A stretch of 64,000 bases of DNA from Paenibacillus_G sp049942825 (GTDB lineage: Bacteria; Bacillota; Bacilli; Paenibacillales; NBRC-103111): contig NZ_CP187970.1 in the NCBI RefSeq assembly GCF_049942825.1, positions 4,278,001-4,342,000 of the forward strand, given 5' to 3'. Numbering within the stretch: position 1 is the stretch's first letter; each line of letters starts with the position of its first letter. A program made the translations under genes and the position numbers. Below the pieces are notes generated by a model. The model had not been told where the DNA came from. It did not search any database and saw only the letters and a list, made by a program, of their open reading frames with translations. Shown one piece after another: positions 7,312-14,818 of the stretch.

Positions 7312-8963
7312 ATTTCTACCCCCTTTTGGGCTGCAGCTGCCAAGACGGCAGATGTAACGGGAACGGGCTCCGTCCGCAGGCGTATCTCGCTGATTCCGCT
7401 GACGACCAGCCGGTGCTGCTGCAGCGGGTCGGTCTGCGGGTATTCGGCAAGCGTATGCATGCCGCGGGTCTCCTTTCTCCCGAGCGCAGCCGTATACATC
7501 CAGCGGGCGGCCGCAGCCATCCCGGCGGCTTCCCGCGATCGAACCCGCGACTGCACCGTATCCGGCACGGCGCCGCCTATCCCGCTCCACAGGGCGTCCA
7601 GCCGATGCAGCGACTGCTTCAGCACCGGTTCGCTGCGGTAATAATTGATCCCGAGCGGGAACACTTCACGCTGCACGGCTTGAATGACGGCCTGTGCATC
7701 GAAGTCCGCCTGGCCGGCGGCTTCGTAAGCGGCGGTACCGACCGTTCCTGCCGGCCGGGCCCGCCGCTGCCCCGCGTCCCTGCCCTGCGAGAGGGCATAC
7801 CGGGCTGCGTCGGCGCCCGCCCAGGTGCCCGAGGAGATCGCCCACGAAGCGTTGTAGGCACCTCCGCCGGAGACGGCCCCCGTCACCCGCTCCCGGGTCG
7901 CCGCATCGCCGGCGGCATACAATCCGGGCACGGTCGTGGAACAGTCGTCTCCGGTGAGCCGGAGGCCCCCGGTTCCGCGTACGGTTCCTTCATACCGCAG
8001 CGTCAGCGGGAAGCGCTGGGTGAACGGGTCGATGCCCGCCCGGTCGTAGGGAAGGAAGAAGATCGCGTGCGACTGGCGGAGGATGGCCCGCTTCTCCTCC
8101 GTATCCGCTTTGTCCATGACGGCGTAGACCTTCTTCCCCTCATGGAGCAGCCGGTGGAGTCCGCCGCGGTTGCCGTGGCCTTCCAAGGCATGGCCTTCCT
8201 CGTCATACAGCGTAGCCCAGTTCAGCAGGCGGCCGCGGGTCACCGTGCCGAAGGCGGCGCTCGGCGCATACTGCCGGGTGAATTCCATGCCGGACAGCTC
8301 GGCGCCGAGCTCGGCGGACATGAGCAGCCCCTCGCCGGTGAGCACGTTGCAGCCGAGGCCCTTGCTCAGGAACGCGCAGCCGCCCGTGGCAATGACGACG
8401 GCGTTCGCCCGCACGGTCCACTCCCGTCCGTCGAGACGGGAGATTCCTCTGGCGCCGGCCGCTCCATGCTCGTCGCTGAGCAGCTCGAGGGCCGGCGACT
8501 GGTCCAGGATGCGCACCCCCGCTTTGGCGGCGGCCCTGCGCATCAGCTTCATGTACTCCGGCCCCTGCAGGTGATTGCGCATCGGCGTCCCGTTCTCATC
8601 GCGGACGAACGGATAGCCCCAGGATTCGACCAGTTGCAGGTTGGTGTAGACCTGGTCGAGCACCCGGTGAATCCAGCGCGCCTCCGCAAGATAGCCGCTC
8701 GCTTCCACCCGCTGGCGGACCGCCGCCTCGCGCAGCTCGGGATCCGGCGGCAGCACGAGCAGATTGGTTCCGCCCGGTGCCGTGGCGCCGCTTGAACCGA
8801 GATAGCCCTTGTCGGCCAGGACGACCTTGGCCCCCTCCCGGGCGGCGCTCCATGCCGCCCAAGCGCCGGCAGGCCCGCCTCCGATGACCAGAACGTCCGC
8901 CGTGATTTCAATGCCCAGTTTTCCACTCACTCGCTTCCTCACACCCCTTATCGCTGTCTTCAT
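7308..8963 (-). CDS. FAD-dependent oxidoreductase, fumarate reductase/AprA-like flavoprotein
   Basis: Flavoprotein of the fumarate reductase/succinate dehydrogenase/adenylylsulfate reductase superfamily. The Rossmann FAD-binding start is DVLVIGGGPAGAWAAWSAAREG, followed by GSSGATAPGGTN, VIATGGCAF, and the FAD-closing motif GLYAAGDAATRERVTGAVSGGG. The start at 8963 is chosen because GAAGGA lies 9 nt before it, whereas an in-frame ATG at 8993 sits inside the terminator hairpin of the leader and has no ribosome binding site. Stop overlaps the ferredoxin start. The transcription unit begins at a consensus promoter at 9068-9095 and passes an attenuator-like leader. A role in organosulfur or sulfite/APS chemistry is an inference from the leader regulon, not from the active site. 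Confidence 0.82.
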   Translation of the reverse strand: MKTAIRGVRKRVSGKLGIEITADVLVIGGGPAGAWAAWSAAREGAKVVLADKGYLGSSGATAPGGTNLLVLPPDPELREAAVRQRVEASGYLAEARWIHRVLDQVYTNLQLVESWGYPFVRDENGTPMRNHLQGPEYMKLMRRAAAKAGVRILDQSPALELLSDEHGAAGARGISRLDGREWTVRANAVVIATGGCAFLSKGLGCNVLTGEGLLMSAELGAELSGMEFTRQYAPSAAFGTVTRGRLLNWATLYDEEGHALEGHGNRGGLHRLLHEGKKVYAVMDKADTEEKRAILRQSHAIFFLPYDRAGIDPFTQRFPLTLRYEGTVRGTGGLRLTGDDCSTTVPGLYAAGDAATRERVTGAVSGGGAYNASWAISSGTWAGADAARYALSQGRDAGQRRARPAGTVGTAAYEAAGQADFDAQAVIQAVQREVFPLGINYYRSEPVLKQSLHRLDALWSGIGGAVPDTVQSRVRSREAAGMAAAARWMYTAALGRKETRGMHTLAEYPQTDPLQQHRLVVSGISEIRLRTEPVPVTSAVLAAAAQKGVEI

Positions 8964-8997
8964 ACAGACCGATCCTTCGCTGTGCCCCGGCATTCAC

Positions 8998-9061
8998 AAA
9001 AAAGGAGGCATTCCCTAAGCGGGAAAGCCTCCGGTGGTCCGGTAAGGAAGGTTGTTGGATT
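8998..9061 (-). promoter_or_regulatory. Leader element A: mini-hairpin plus intrinsic terminator
   Basis: On the minus strand, CCGG-ACCA-CCGG at 9042-9031 is followed at once by AGGC. The GGAGGC there pairs with GCCTCC to form a terminator ending in six T (8998-9032). The two G of the mini-hairpin's 3' arm are also the first bases of the terminator stem, so both cannot form fully together. The expected transcript start is near 9061 and the flavoprotein start codon is only 35 nt past the T-run. Confidence 0.7.
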
Positions 9062-9067
9062 GGCTAC

Positions 9068-9095
9068 ATCATATCACATTACTCCTACCTGTCAA
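9068..9095 (-). promoter_or_regulatory. Sigma-A promoter for the flavoprotein-ferredoxin operon
   Basis: TTGACA (9095-9090), 16-nt spacer, TATGAT (9073-9068) on the minus strand. The -35 is perfect and the -10 differs by one base from consensus. It faces away from the plus-strand promoter at 9240. Confidence 0.8.
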
Positions 9096-9239
9096 CTGTG
9101 TATTTGAAAGACGGATTCCGGTTTGGATATCGGCGGGATCACCAACGATAGTTTTGGGACAGGAGCATGCTGAGCGAACGGCGCTTAGTGTAGAAAAGGA
9201 ATTCCCCTGCCCGTTCCTGATTGTCCGCAGAAAAATCGG

Positions 9240-9268
9240 TTGACATTAAAAAAATCACAGGCTAACAT
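9240..9268 (+). promoter_or_regulatory. Sigma-A promoter for the MFS-hydrolase operon
   Basis: TTGACA (9240-9245), 17-nt spacer, TAACAT (9263-9268). Just downstream, TAATCCCGAC-CTTAATAC-TTGG (9273-9296) resembles, weakly, the reverse of a CymR operator (AATTCC..TTA). Confidence 0.7.
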
Positions 9269-9337
9269 AGGTCTAATCCCGACCTTAATACTTGGTCATT
9301 TACCTCTTTACCGGCAATCCCTAGATCCCCCCATCTA

Positions 9338-9404
9338 CTAGTCCACTAGAGATGTTCTTCGCATGCCGCGGCCGGCAGGAAGGATGTCTCTTTTATTTAT
9401 TTTG
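9338..9404 (+). promoter_or_regulatory. Leader element F: mini-hairpin plus intrinsic terminator
   Basis: CTAG-TCCA-CTAG (9338-9349) sits in the context CTA..AG exactly as CCGG-nnnn-CCGG does in the other leaders, so the stem bases differ but still pair. The following AGAGATGTTCTTC pairs, with GU pairs, with GGAAGGATGTCTCT, and a T-rich tract TTTTATTTATTTT follows (to 9404). The gene starts 25 nt later. Confidence 0.55.
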
Positions 9405-9428
9405 CCCTACAGAAAAGGAGCCCGAATC

Positions 9429-10679
9429 ATGTCCCTGACTACCCGTACGGCCGGCTTGAAGGCGGCCGTCTCCGCGGATGCCAAGCCCGCCGTCATGCGC
9501 ATTCTGCTTGCGATCTCCCTCGTTCATCTGCTGAACGATACGATCCAGGGGATCATCCCCGCTATTCTTCCCATTCTAAAGGGCTCGATGAGTCTATCAT
9601 ACATGCAGGCGGGGCTCATTGTCTTCGTGCTCAATATGACCTCCTCCCTCCTGCAGCCGTTGATCGGCCTCTATGCCGACCGCCACCCCTCCCCTTACAT
9701 GCTGCCACTCGGCGTAGGAGCCACGTTCTTCGGTGTGCTCGGCCTGGCTTTTGCTCCGAGCTATGCGCTTGTGCTGTTCTCGGTCCTGCTCATCGGCCTC
9801 GGGTCGGCCGTATTTCATCCGGAGGGCTCCCGCGTAGCGTATATGGCCGGAGGCTCCCGGCGGGGTATGGCCCAGTCGGTATATCAGGTCGGAGGCAATT
9901 CGGGCCACGCGCTCGCCTCCGTCATGACGGCGCTGGTCTTCGTGCCGTTCAGGCAGCTCGGTGCTCTGTGGTTCACCTTCGCTGCAGCGCTCGGCATCCT
10001 GGTCCAGTTCTACATTGCGAAGTGGTATACCGATTACCTGGCTGCGCATCCCCATGTCCCTAGGAAATCGGGGGAAGGCGCGGGACGAACGGGCATCCGG
10101 AAACGGACCGCGGCTGCCGTGCTAGTGCTGATCTTCCTGGTGTTCGCCCGCTCATGGTATCAATCCGGCGTCTCGATCTATTACCCGTTTCACTTCATGG
10201 AACGCTTCGGAATGGGACTCGACCGGGCGTCGATGTATATCTTTTTATTCTCCGCAGCTGGTGCCATCGGTACCTTCGTCGGCGGCCCGCTCTCCGACCG
10301 ACTCGGGCGGCGTAATGTGATCTTCGGCTCCATGCTCGGCTCCGCCCCGTTCGCCCTGCTGCTGCCTTATGCGGATGAACTGTGGTCGCTGGTGCTGCTG
10401 ACCCTGAACGGCTTCATCATGCTGCTGGGCTTCTCGGTAACCGTCGTCTATGCGCAGGAGCTGATTCCCGGCAAAGTCGGCACCGTCTCCGGGCTGATCG
10501 TCGGGCTTGCCTTCGGACTTGGCGCGCTGGGCGCCGTTGTGCTCGGCAGTCTGGTCGATGCCCTGAATCTGAATATCGTGCTGAAGGGACTGTCCTTTCT
10601 GCCGCTGCTCGGCCTTTTCACTTATTTCCTCCCTACAGACCGCACGCTGAAGGTGTGGGCGGCGCAGTCCACCGATTGA
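9429..10679 (+). CDS. MFS exporter, fosmidomycin resistance (Fsr)-like family
   Basis: A 416-residue inner membrane antiporter with about 12 hydrophobic segments. The N-terminal HLLNDTIQGIIPAILP and PLIGLYADRHPSP, plus GLGSAVFHPEGSRVAYM, are hallmark segments of the Fsr/YhjX-like branch of the major facilitator superfamily, whose members export small drugs or metabolites. The start at 9429 is chosen over an upstream in-frame ATG at 9363 because AAAAGGAG lies 8 nt before it and the upstream codons run through the leader terminator. It is first in a two-gene operon with an alpha/beta hydrolase, controlled by leader F. Substrate unknown. Confidence 0.85.
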   Translation: MSLTTRTAGLKAAVSADAKPAVMRILLAISLVHLLNDTIQGIIPAILPILKGSMSLSYMQAGLIVFVLNMTSSLLQPLIGLYADRHPSPYMLPLGVGATFFGVLGLAFAPSYALVLFSVLLIGLGSAVFHPEGSRVAYMAGGSRRGMAQSVYQVGGNSGHALASVMTALVFVPFRQLGALWFTFAAALGILVQFYIAKWYTDYLAAHPHVPRKSGEGAGRTGIRKRTAAAVLVLIFLVFARSWYQSGVSIYYPFHFMERFGMGLDRASMYIFLFSAAGAIGTFVGGPLSDRLGRRNVIFGSMLGSAPFALLLPYADELWSLVLLTLNGFIMLLGFSVTVVYAQELIPGKVGTVSGLIVGLAFGLGALGAVVLGSLVDALNLNIVLKGLSFLPLLGLFTYFLPTDRTLKVWAAQSTD

Positions 10680-10761
10680 CCGTACCGACGGAGGCGCTCC
10701 GGCATGCCGGACGTCTTTGCTTTCAACATATACATATTTATCCATGAGGAGGAAAAACGAC

Positions 10762-11544
10762 ATGACCCAAGTGCTGACAGTCCAGGAATTTACGGTATTC
10801 TCGCCGGAGGGGATCCCCATCCACGGGGTTGTACATGCCCTCGAGGACGGTGTGCGCAAACCGGTGCTGCTCTTAAGCCATGGCTTCCGCGGCTTCAAGG
10901 AATGGGGCTTCTGGCCGCATGTGGCGAACGGCTTTGCGGAGCGGGGCTTCTACACGATCCGCTTCGATTTCTCGCGGATCGCCGTCAAGAACAGCGGTGC
11001 CGAGGAACGGCTGGTTGAAGAATCGCTGACGGTCTCCAGGGAGCTTGGGGACCTGCAGTCGCTGCTGTACGCCATCCTGGGCGGAGCCCTGCCGCTGGCC
11101 GAGGAGGCGGACTCCGAGCGGATCGCCCTGCTGGGCCACAGCCGCGCCGGCAGCTCCAATCTGATCTTCGCCGCGGAACATGACAACGTCTCTAGCGTGG
11201 TCGTCTGGAACGGCGGAGCTACGCCGTCCGCCCAGGTCAGCGGCCAGCCTCGTCCGATCGCCGAGGATATCGAACAGCATGCGGACCGCTTCCACATTCC
11301 GACGCGTCTTGGCTCGCTGAAGATCCCGGTCTTGGCGGTGCAGGGGGCTGCCGACGCCGAGCGGGTGCTGGAGAGCTTCCGCCTGCTGCAGGAAGCGGCG
11401 CCGGAACAGACCTACGTATCGATTCCAGGGGCGGACCACTTCTTCGGGATCGTGCATCCTTACCAGGGCACCACGCCTTATCTCGAGGAAGCGTTCGAAG
11501 CGACGTTCGGGTTCCTCACACAGCATCTGCTGAAGAAAGACTAA
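10762..11544 (+). CDS. Alpha/beta hydrolase (serine aminopeptidase/dienelactone hydrolase-like)
   Basis: A 260-residue cytoplasmic hydrolase with a complete catalytic triad: nucleophile Ser in LLGHSRAGSSN (about residue 130), an acidic residue in VQGAADAERV, and His in IPGADHFFGIVHP. The oxyanion region is LLSHGFRGFKEWGFW. No signal peptide. AGGAGG precedes the chosen ATG by 9 nt; an upstream in-frame ATG at 10717 has none. It lies 82 nt after the exporter and before a clear terminator, so the two form an operon. An ester or thioester substrate is likely but not identifiable. Confidence 0.82.
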   Translation: MTQVLTVQEFTVFSPEGIPIHGVVHALEDGVRKPVLLLSHGFRGFKEWGFWPHVANGFAERGFYTIRFDFSRIAVKNSGAEERLVEESLTVSRELGDLQSLLYAILGGALPLAEEADSERIALLGHSRAGSSNLIFAAEHDNVSSVVVWNGGATPSAQVSGQPRPIAEDIEQHADRFHIPTRLGSLKIPVLAVQGAADAERVLESFRLLQEAAPEQTYVSIPGADHFFGIVHPYQGTTPYLEEAFEATFGFLTQHLLKKD

Positions 11545-11560
11545 CAGGAGCATGTCAAAG

Positions 11561-11595
11561 GAGGCTGCTGCGGATGTCCGCACGGCCTCTTTTAT
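11561..11595 (+). terminator. Terminator of the MFS-hydrolase operon
   Basis: GAGGC and GCCTC arms with an inner GCGGA-TGTCCGC hairpin, followed by TTTTATT, 16 nt after the hydrolase stop. Confidence 0.7.
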
Positions 11596-11654
11596 TGGCT
11601 GCTATGCCGGATAGGCGTCTTCGCAGAGGCTCTTCTCTCCATGCGTTCATAAAA

Positions 11655-11697
11655 GAAACGGCATCCCCATCCCTGAAAGGACGGAGAAGCCGTTTAT
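11655..11697 (-). repeat. Short palindromic repeat, copy 2 (inverted relative to copy 1)
   Basis: Minus strand begins GATAAACGGCTTCTCCGTCC and ends with GCCGTTTC; it matches the repeat at 12621-12664 at nearly all positions of its first 28 bases. The two copies lie in opposite orientation on either side of the nitroreductase gene. It could also act as a weak bidirectional terminator. Confidence 0.5.
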
Positions 11698-11890
11698 CTT
11701 TTCATTGTTATGGGCCGCCTTTGAAGTCGAGTCCTCACCACTGTAAAATTCAGATTGGACACGACTTCAACAGCGGTTGAAGCCCCATCTCCGATTCCTC
11801 TCCGTTCACCAACGTATGGACGGGCACGCTGAGACCTTAACGGATGCCGACAGGTGGTTTTCTTAAACCGGGCGGGTCAGCGGGATGCAG

Positions 11891-12544
11891 TTAGCCCTCC
11901 GCTCCCTCCTGTGACGGAAACTTCCCTTCAATGAGGCTCTCCGCCAGCGGACGCCGCCCGTTCGGCACGTCCCGCTCCTGCAGATCGGCCGGCAGGTAAT
12001 CCTTGCTGCCTTTGTAGCCAAGGGCAATCACGGCATGGAGCTCGATCTCCTCCGGCACGTTCAGCACCTCCCGGGCGAGCGGGCGTTCGAAACCGCCGAC
12101 GGCCCGGGTGTTCAGTCCCAGCAGATGGGCCTGCAGTGCCAGGGCGCCCCAGGCGGCTCCCGTATCGAACGCATGCTGGCCGTTCGGCTCGCCGTCCGCC
12201 TTCACCTTGGAGGAGGCGACGAGCACGAGTACGGGCGCATGATCGGTCCACTGCCGGTTGCCCGGCTTGATGAACGAGGCGAACGCCTGGCGCTGCTCTT
12301 CCGTGCGGGCTACGATGAACCTCCAGGGCTGCTGGTTGCTTGCTGAAGGCGCCCAGCGCGCCGCTTCGAGGACGGCATTCAGCACCTCATCAGGCACACG
12401 GCGCTGATCGAACGCGCGGGAGGACCAGCGGTTCGGGAACAAGGGGGATACGCCGGTTTCAGGCTGACGGTGCGGGGCTACCTCGGGCGACAGCTGATCG
12501 AGGCTGTTGTAGAAGGCATTCGGTAAAGTGGTCATGGGGGACAT
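11891..12544 (-). CDS. Nitroreductase family protein (FMN/NAD(P)H dependent)
   Basis: FMN-dependent NAD(P)H oxidoreductase of the nitroreductase superfamily, 217 residues. Seen: RWSSRAFDQRRVPDEVL (the usual RRSxRxF start), ARWAPSASNQQPWRFIV (FMN phosphate and ring contacts), DTGAAWGALALQAHLLGLN and ALGYKG near the C-terminus. A second ATG at 12535 has a slightly better ribosome-binding spacing, so the protein may be three residues shorter. It is transcribed alone behind leader D, about 185 nt away, with a palindromic repeat between. It could supply reduced FMN to the flavin-dependent monooxygenases in this region, but that is inferred. Confidence 0.85.
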   Translation of the reverse strand: MSPMTTLPNAFYNSLDQLSPEVAPHRQPETGVSPLFPNRWSSRAFDQRRVPDEVLNAVLEAARWAPSASNQQPWRFIVARTEEQRQAFASFIKPGNRQWTDHAPVLVLVASSKVKADGEPNGQHAFDTGAAWGALALQAHLLGLNTRAVGGFERPLAREVLNVPEEIELHAVIALGYKGSKDYLPADLQERDVPNGRRPLAESLIEGKFPSQEGAEG

Positions 12545-12620
12545 CTTCCTCTCTATGTATCGTTCGGTTTCGTACTGGACCGCCTCCCGACCGGTGGGTG
12601 GGCAGGCCGCTATACCACCA

Positions 12621-12664
12621 GATAAACGGCTTCGCCGTCCTTTAAGGACGATGCGCGTTTATAA
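12621..12664 (+). repeat. Short palindromic repeat, copy 1
   Basis: Ends ATAAACG and CGTTTAT enclose GCCGTCCTTTAAGGACG, a near-perfect inverted repeat. It lies in the untranslated region between leader D and the nitroreductase. It resembles REP-type intergenic elements; the second copy is at 11655-11697. Confidence 0.5.
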
Positions 12665-12718
12665 GATATTTAAGATGACGGGATCGAGCCCTGGCGAGAT
12701 AAACATTCTTAAATATTG

Positions 12719-12761
12719 AAAAAGGAGGCCTCCTTGTGCTCAGGGGCCTCCAGTTTTCTGG
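12719..12761 (-). promoter_or_regulatory. Leader element D: mini-hairpin plus intrinsic terminator
   Basis: Minus strand: TAC-CAG-AAAA-CTGG-AG, with CCAG and CTGG (12761-12750) pairing in place of CCGG/CCGG. The adjacent GGAGGCC pairs with GGCCTCC, followed by five T (12719-12751). Two stem positions have changed together relative to the other leaders. Confidence 0.65.
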
Positions 12762-12801
12762 TAGATTCGTTTATCCTATTAATACGGGTGGAATAGTTAT
12801 A

Positions 12802-12830
12802 AATCTAGCATAAAAGAACTTCACCGTCAA
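12802..12830 (-). promoter_or_regulatory. Sigma-A promoter for the nitroreductase gene
   Basis: TTGACG (12830-12825), 17-nt spacer, TAGATT (12807-12802). ACTATTCC..TTAATAGGATA just downstream (12797-12768) resembles a CymR operator half-site arrangement. Confidence 0.7.
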
Positions 12831-12870
12831 TACCGGTATCCTGTTCTCATTATGCAGGCTTCGGCTTCAT

Positions 12871-14232
12871 TTACTCGTTTTTCTTCAGCCGCTCCACGTC
12901 TCTTGCGATATTCTCATCGGCCTTGCGCAGCGCCGTGTTGATATCCATACCGCCCACCACCACGTCCTTGGTCGCTTCCGTCACCCACTTGGACACCTGG
13001 TCTTCGTATTCATGGATCCGGTGGGTCTTCTGCTGCTCTCCGATGAACACGCTTCGGACATTTTTGTCCTTCAGGACGGGGATGTCCTTGCCGAACTCCT
13101 CTTCGAGCGCCGGATTGATGACTGCCGGTACCCGGGCATTGCGGGAGAGAAGCCCCTGCACTTCATCGGTGAGAATTTCCTTGATCGCCAGGAATGCCTC
13201 CTCCTTATGCTCGCTCTTGTTCGAGATGACAAAGGAGTGCACCTGGGCCTCACGAGCTTTTCCCTGCTTGTCGCTGAAGTTCGGAATCGGCGCCAGATCC
13301 CAGTTGAATTCGGTTCCCTGCTGTCTGAGCTCTTCCAAAGGTCCGACCATGTTGGCCAGATTCGCCACCCGCAGCGCCACCTTGCGGTCCTTCATGAAGG
13401 CGTCGCGTCCGTACACATACTGGTTATTCGGGCCGATATACCCGGGCACCTCATAGGCCGTCTTTGCGAACTGGAATAAGCGGGTCCATTCGGGATTCTG
13501 GCTCAGCAGAGGGGCTCCGCTGTCCGAATCGATGACGGGCAGGGCCACGTTGCGCGAAAGGTCCAGAGGACCGCCGGGGTCATAGCCGATATAATCGACC
13601 CCGTTATCCGATCGGGTCAGGTGTTTCCCCAGCTCAAGCACCTCTTCCAGAGACAGCTGCTTATCGGCCGGCGGGTACTCCACCCCGAATTTATCGAATA
13701 TATCCTTGTTGTAATAGAGGATGGCCTGATTGGCATTGAAAGGGATGGCGACAATCTCGCCGTTCTTGCCGAACTCTTTGATATGATCGTACAGCACCGG
13801 CTTTAACCGGCTCTCATCGAACTTGTGCTTTTGGATCCAGGGCCGAAGGTCCTCTACCGCCTTCAAACGGAGCAGCGGGTGCGGATTGATAATCAGCGAG
13901 AGATCCGGGATTGGCCCCGAGGTGAACACCTCCTCGATGGTGACGCCGGTCGGCGGTTCGATCCGCTCCAGCGTAATGTGCGGGTATTTCTTCTTGACCG
14001 GTTCGGCGATCAGCGTGCGGAACTCGGTGTTGGTAAGCGTCGGGCCGTTCACGTAGAACAGCAGCTTGACCGGTTCGGCGGATGACGGGGTTCCGGCGGA
14101 TTCTCCCGTTGCAGCTGCGGATGGGGTTTCCGGAACGGTGCCTGCAGATGCGCAGGCGGAGAGGAACAGGGCTAGGCTGAGGAGCAGAAGGCACGTTCTA
14201 ATAAGAGTGTGGTTTAGTGTTCTCCGGTTCAT
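12871..14232 (-). CDS. ABC transporter solute-binding lipoprotein (family 1), paralogue 2 of 3
   Basis: Surface-anchored substrate receptor, 453 residues. Signal peptide LLLLSLALFLSAC gives a lipobox. Family-1 features: AILYYNKDIFDKFGVEYPP, GPLEELRQQGTEFNWDLAPI and AREAQVHSFVISNKSEHKE. It is a close relative of the receptors at 5574-6890 and 20074-21426. The gene is monocistronic behind leader B, and no permease is nearby. Its most likely partners in this window are the permeases of the 29-37 kb operon, which has the same type of leader; this is inference. Only a weak ribosome binding site (AAGGCGG, long spacing) precedes the ATG. Confidence 0.86.
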   Translation of the reverse strand: MNRRTLNHTLIRTCLLLLSLALFLSACASAGTVPETPSAAATGESAGTPSSAEPVKLLFYVNGPTLTNTEFRTLIAEPVKKKYPHITLERIEPPTGVTIEEVFTSGPIPDLSLIINPHPLLRLKAVEDLRPWIQKHKFDESRLKPVLYDHIKEFGKNGEIVAIPFNANQAILYYNKDIFDKFGVEYPPADKQLSLEEVLELGKHLTRSDNGVDYIGYDPGGPLDLSRNVALPVIDSDSGAPLLSQNPEWTRLFQFAKTAYEVPGYIGPNNQYVYGRDAFMKDRKVALRVANLANMVGPLEELRQQGTEFNWDLAPIPNFSDKQGKAREAQVHSFVISNKSEHKEEAFLAIKEILTDEVQGLLSRNARVPAVINPALEEEFGKDIPVLKDKNVRSVFIGEQQKTHRIHEYEDQVSKWVTEATKDVVVGGMDINTALRKADENIARDVERLKKNE

Positions 14233-14383
14233 TATGAGGTAGGCACCGCCTTAAGAGTTAGTTTGGATGATCCTTGCTTAAGGGAAATGAGTTCCAAATG
14301 GCTGCGAATCCGGGTGTTTGGGCACCTCCTTTTTCTCCATGCGGGTTATCCCCCATCCCTGTTTTTTCTGGCCGTAGATAAAC

Positions 14384-14437
14384 AAAAAGGAGACGCAGCA
14401 GATTGACAGCTCGTCTCCGGTTCGACCGGTGGTCCGG
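14384..14437 (-). promoter_or_regulatory. Leader element B: mini-hairpin plus intrinsic terminator
   Basis: Minus strand: TACCGG-ACCA-CCGG (to 14426), then an extra TCGAACCGG, then GGAGACG pairing with CGTCTCC and five T (14384-14418). The terminator loop sequence (GAGCT..TGCTG) is closely similar to that of leader C, which lies divergently 300 bp away. The receptor gene starts about 150 nt later. Confidence 0.7.
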
Positions 14438-14484
14438 TATGATCATACTTTTCAGAAACTATTCCAATCAAAATACTTTGATAT

Positions 14485-14513
14485 ATCGTAGCGAATAGCA
14501 TTGTCCCTGTCAA
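14485..14513 (-). promoter_or_regulatory. Sigma-A promoter with CymR-like operator
   Basis: TTGACA (14513-14508), 17-nt spacer, TACGAT (14490-14485). Immediately downstream, TATATCAAAGTATT-TTG-ATTGGAATAG fits the published CymR consensus (TAAWNCN2ANTWNAN3ATMGGAATTW, from memory) at most defined positions. Confidence 0.72.
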
Positions 14514-14639
14514 TGCCATCTTTTTATGGCGCATCCACGGACCCGGGAGAATCACTCCCTTCCTCACCTTCTCGCACGCTTTATCGATAGTACGTTCCCT
14601 CTGACATGCTCCTTCCCCCTGTTTCTTTTACCTCAAGTA

Positions 14640-14669
14640 TTGACAGACATTGAAAACCCATGCTATATT
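14640..14669 (+). promoter_or_regulatory. Sigma-A promoter for the monooxygenase operon
   Basis: TTGACA (14640-14645), 18-nt spacer, TATATT (14664-14669). ATACTATTTCGATATG follows at 14678, similar to the operator-like sequence below the promoter at 41749. Confidence 0.75.
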
Positions 14670-14712
14670 CCATTTCATACTATTTCGATATGATTTATTT
14701 ATATACTTTCTA

Positions 14713-14756
14713 CCGGACATCCGGAGACCAGCTTTCCTGCTGCGTCTCCTTTTTTT
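14713..14756 (+). promoter_or_regulatory. Leader element C: mini-hairpin plus intrinsic terminator
   Basis: TAC-CGG-ACAT-CCGG-AG at 14711-14726, overlapping a terminator in which GGAGAC pairs with GTCTCC, followed by seven T (14723-14756). The monooxygenase start codon lies about 60 nt downstream. Confidence 0.72.
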
Positions 14757-14818
14757 GCGTCTCCGGGCCCTCGGCCGGCGCAGTGTCACCCTATCTCCTT
14801 ACGAATGAGGTGCAGATC

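Noticed and set aside
7326..8795. A 489-codon open frame antisense to the flavoprotein
   Set aside because: Shadow composition; the minus strand has a complete FAD-binding protein with operon coupling.
8998..9061. SAM-I (S-box) riboswitch or T-box in the sulfur-type leaders
   Set aside because: The leaders are only about 60-100 nt long and lack the conserved S-box core and the T-box AGGGTGG element; the mini-hairpin does not match either.
14258..14446. 62-codon frame in the leader of the second receptor gene (starts MIIPDHRSNRRRAVN)
   Set aside because: It reads through the terminator stem without a ribosome binding site and is not conserved in the other leaders.
14690..14780. Cysteine leader-peptide attenuation in leader C (frame MIYLYTFYRTSGDQLSCCVS with adjacent Cys codons in the terminator)
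   Set aside because: The homologous frame in leader B has a TGA two codons before the matching stretch and no start codon, and the other four leaders lack Cys codons at this place. The shared feature is the hairpin, not a peptide.
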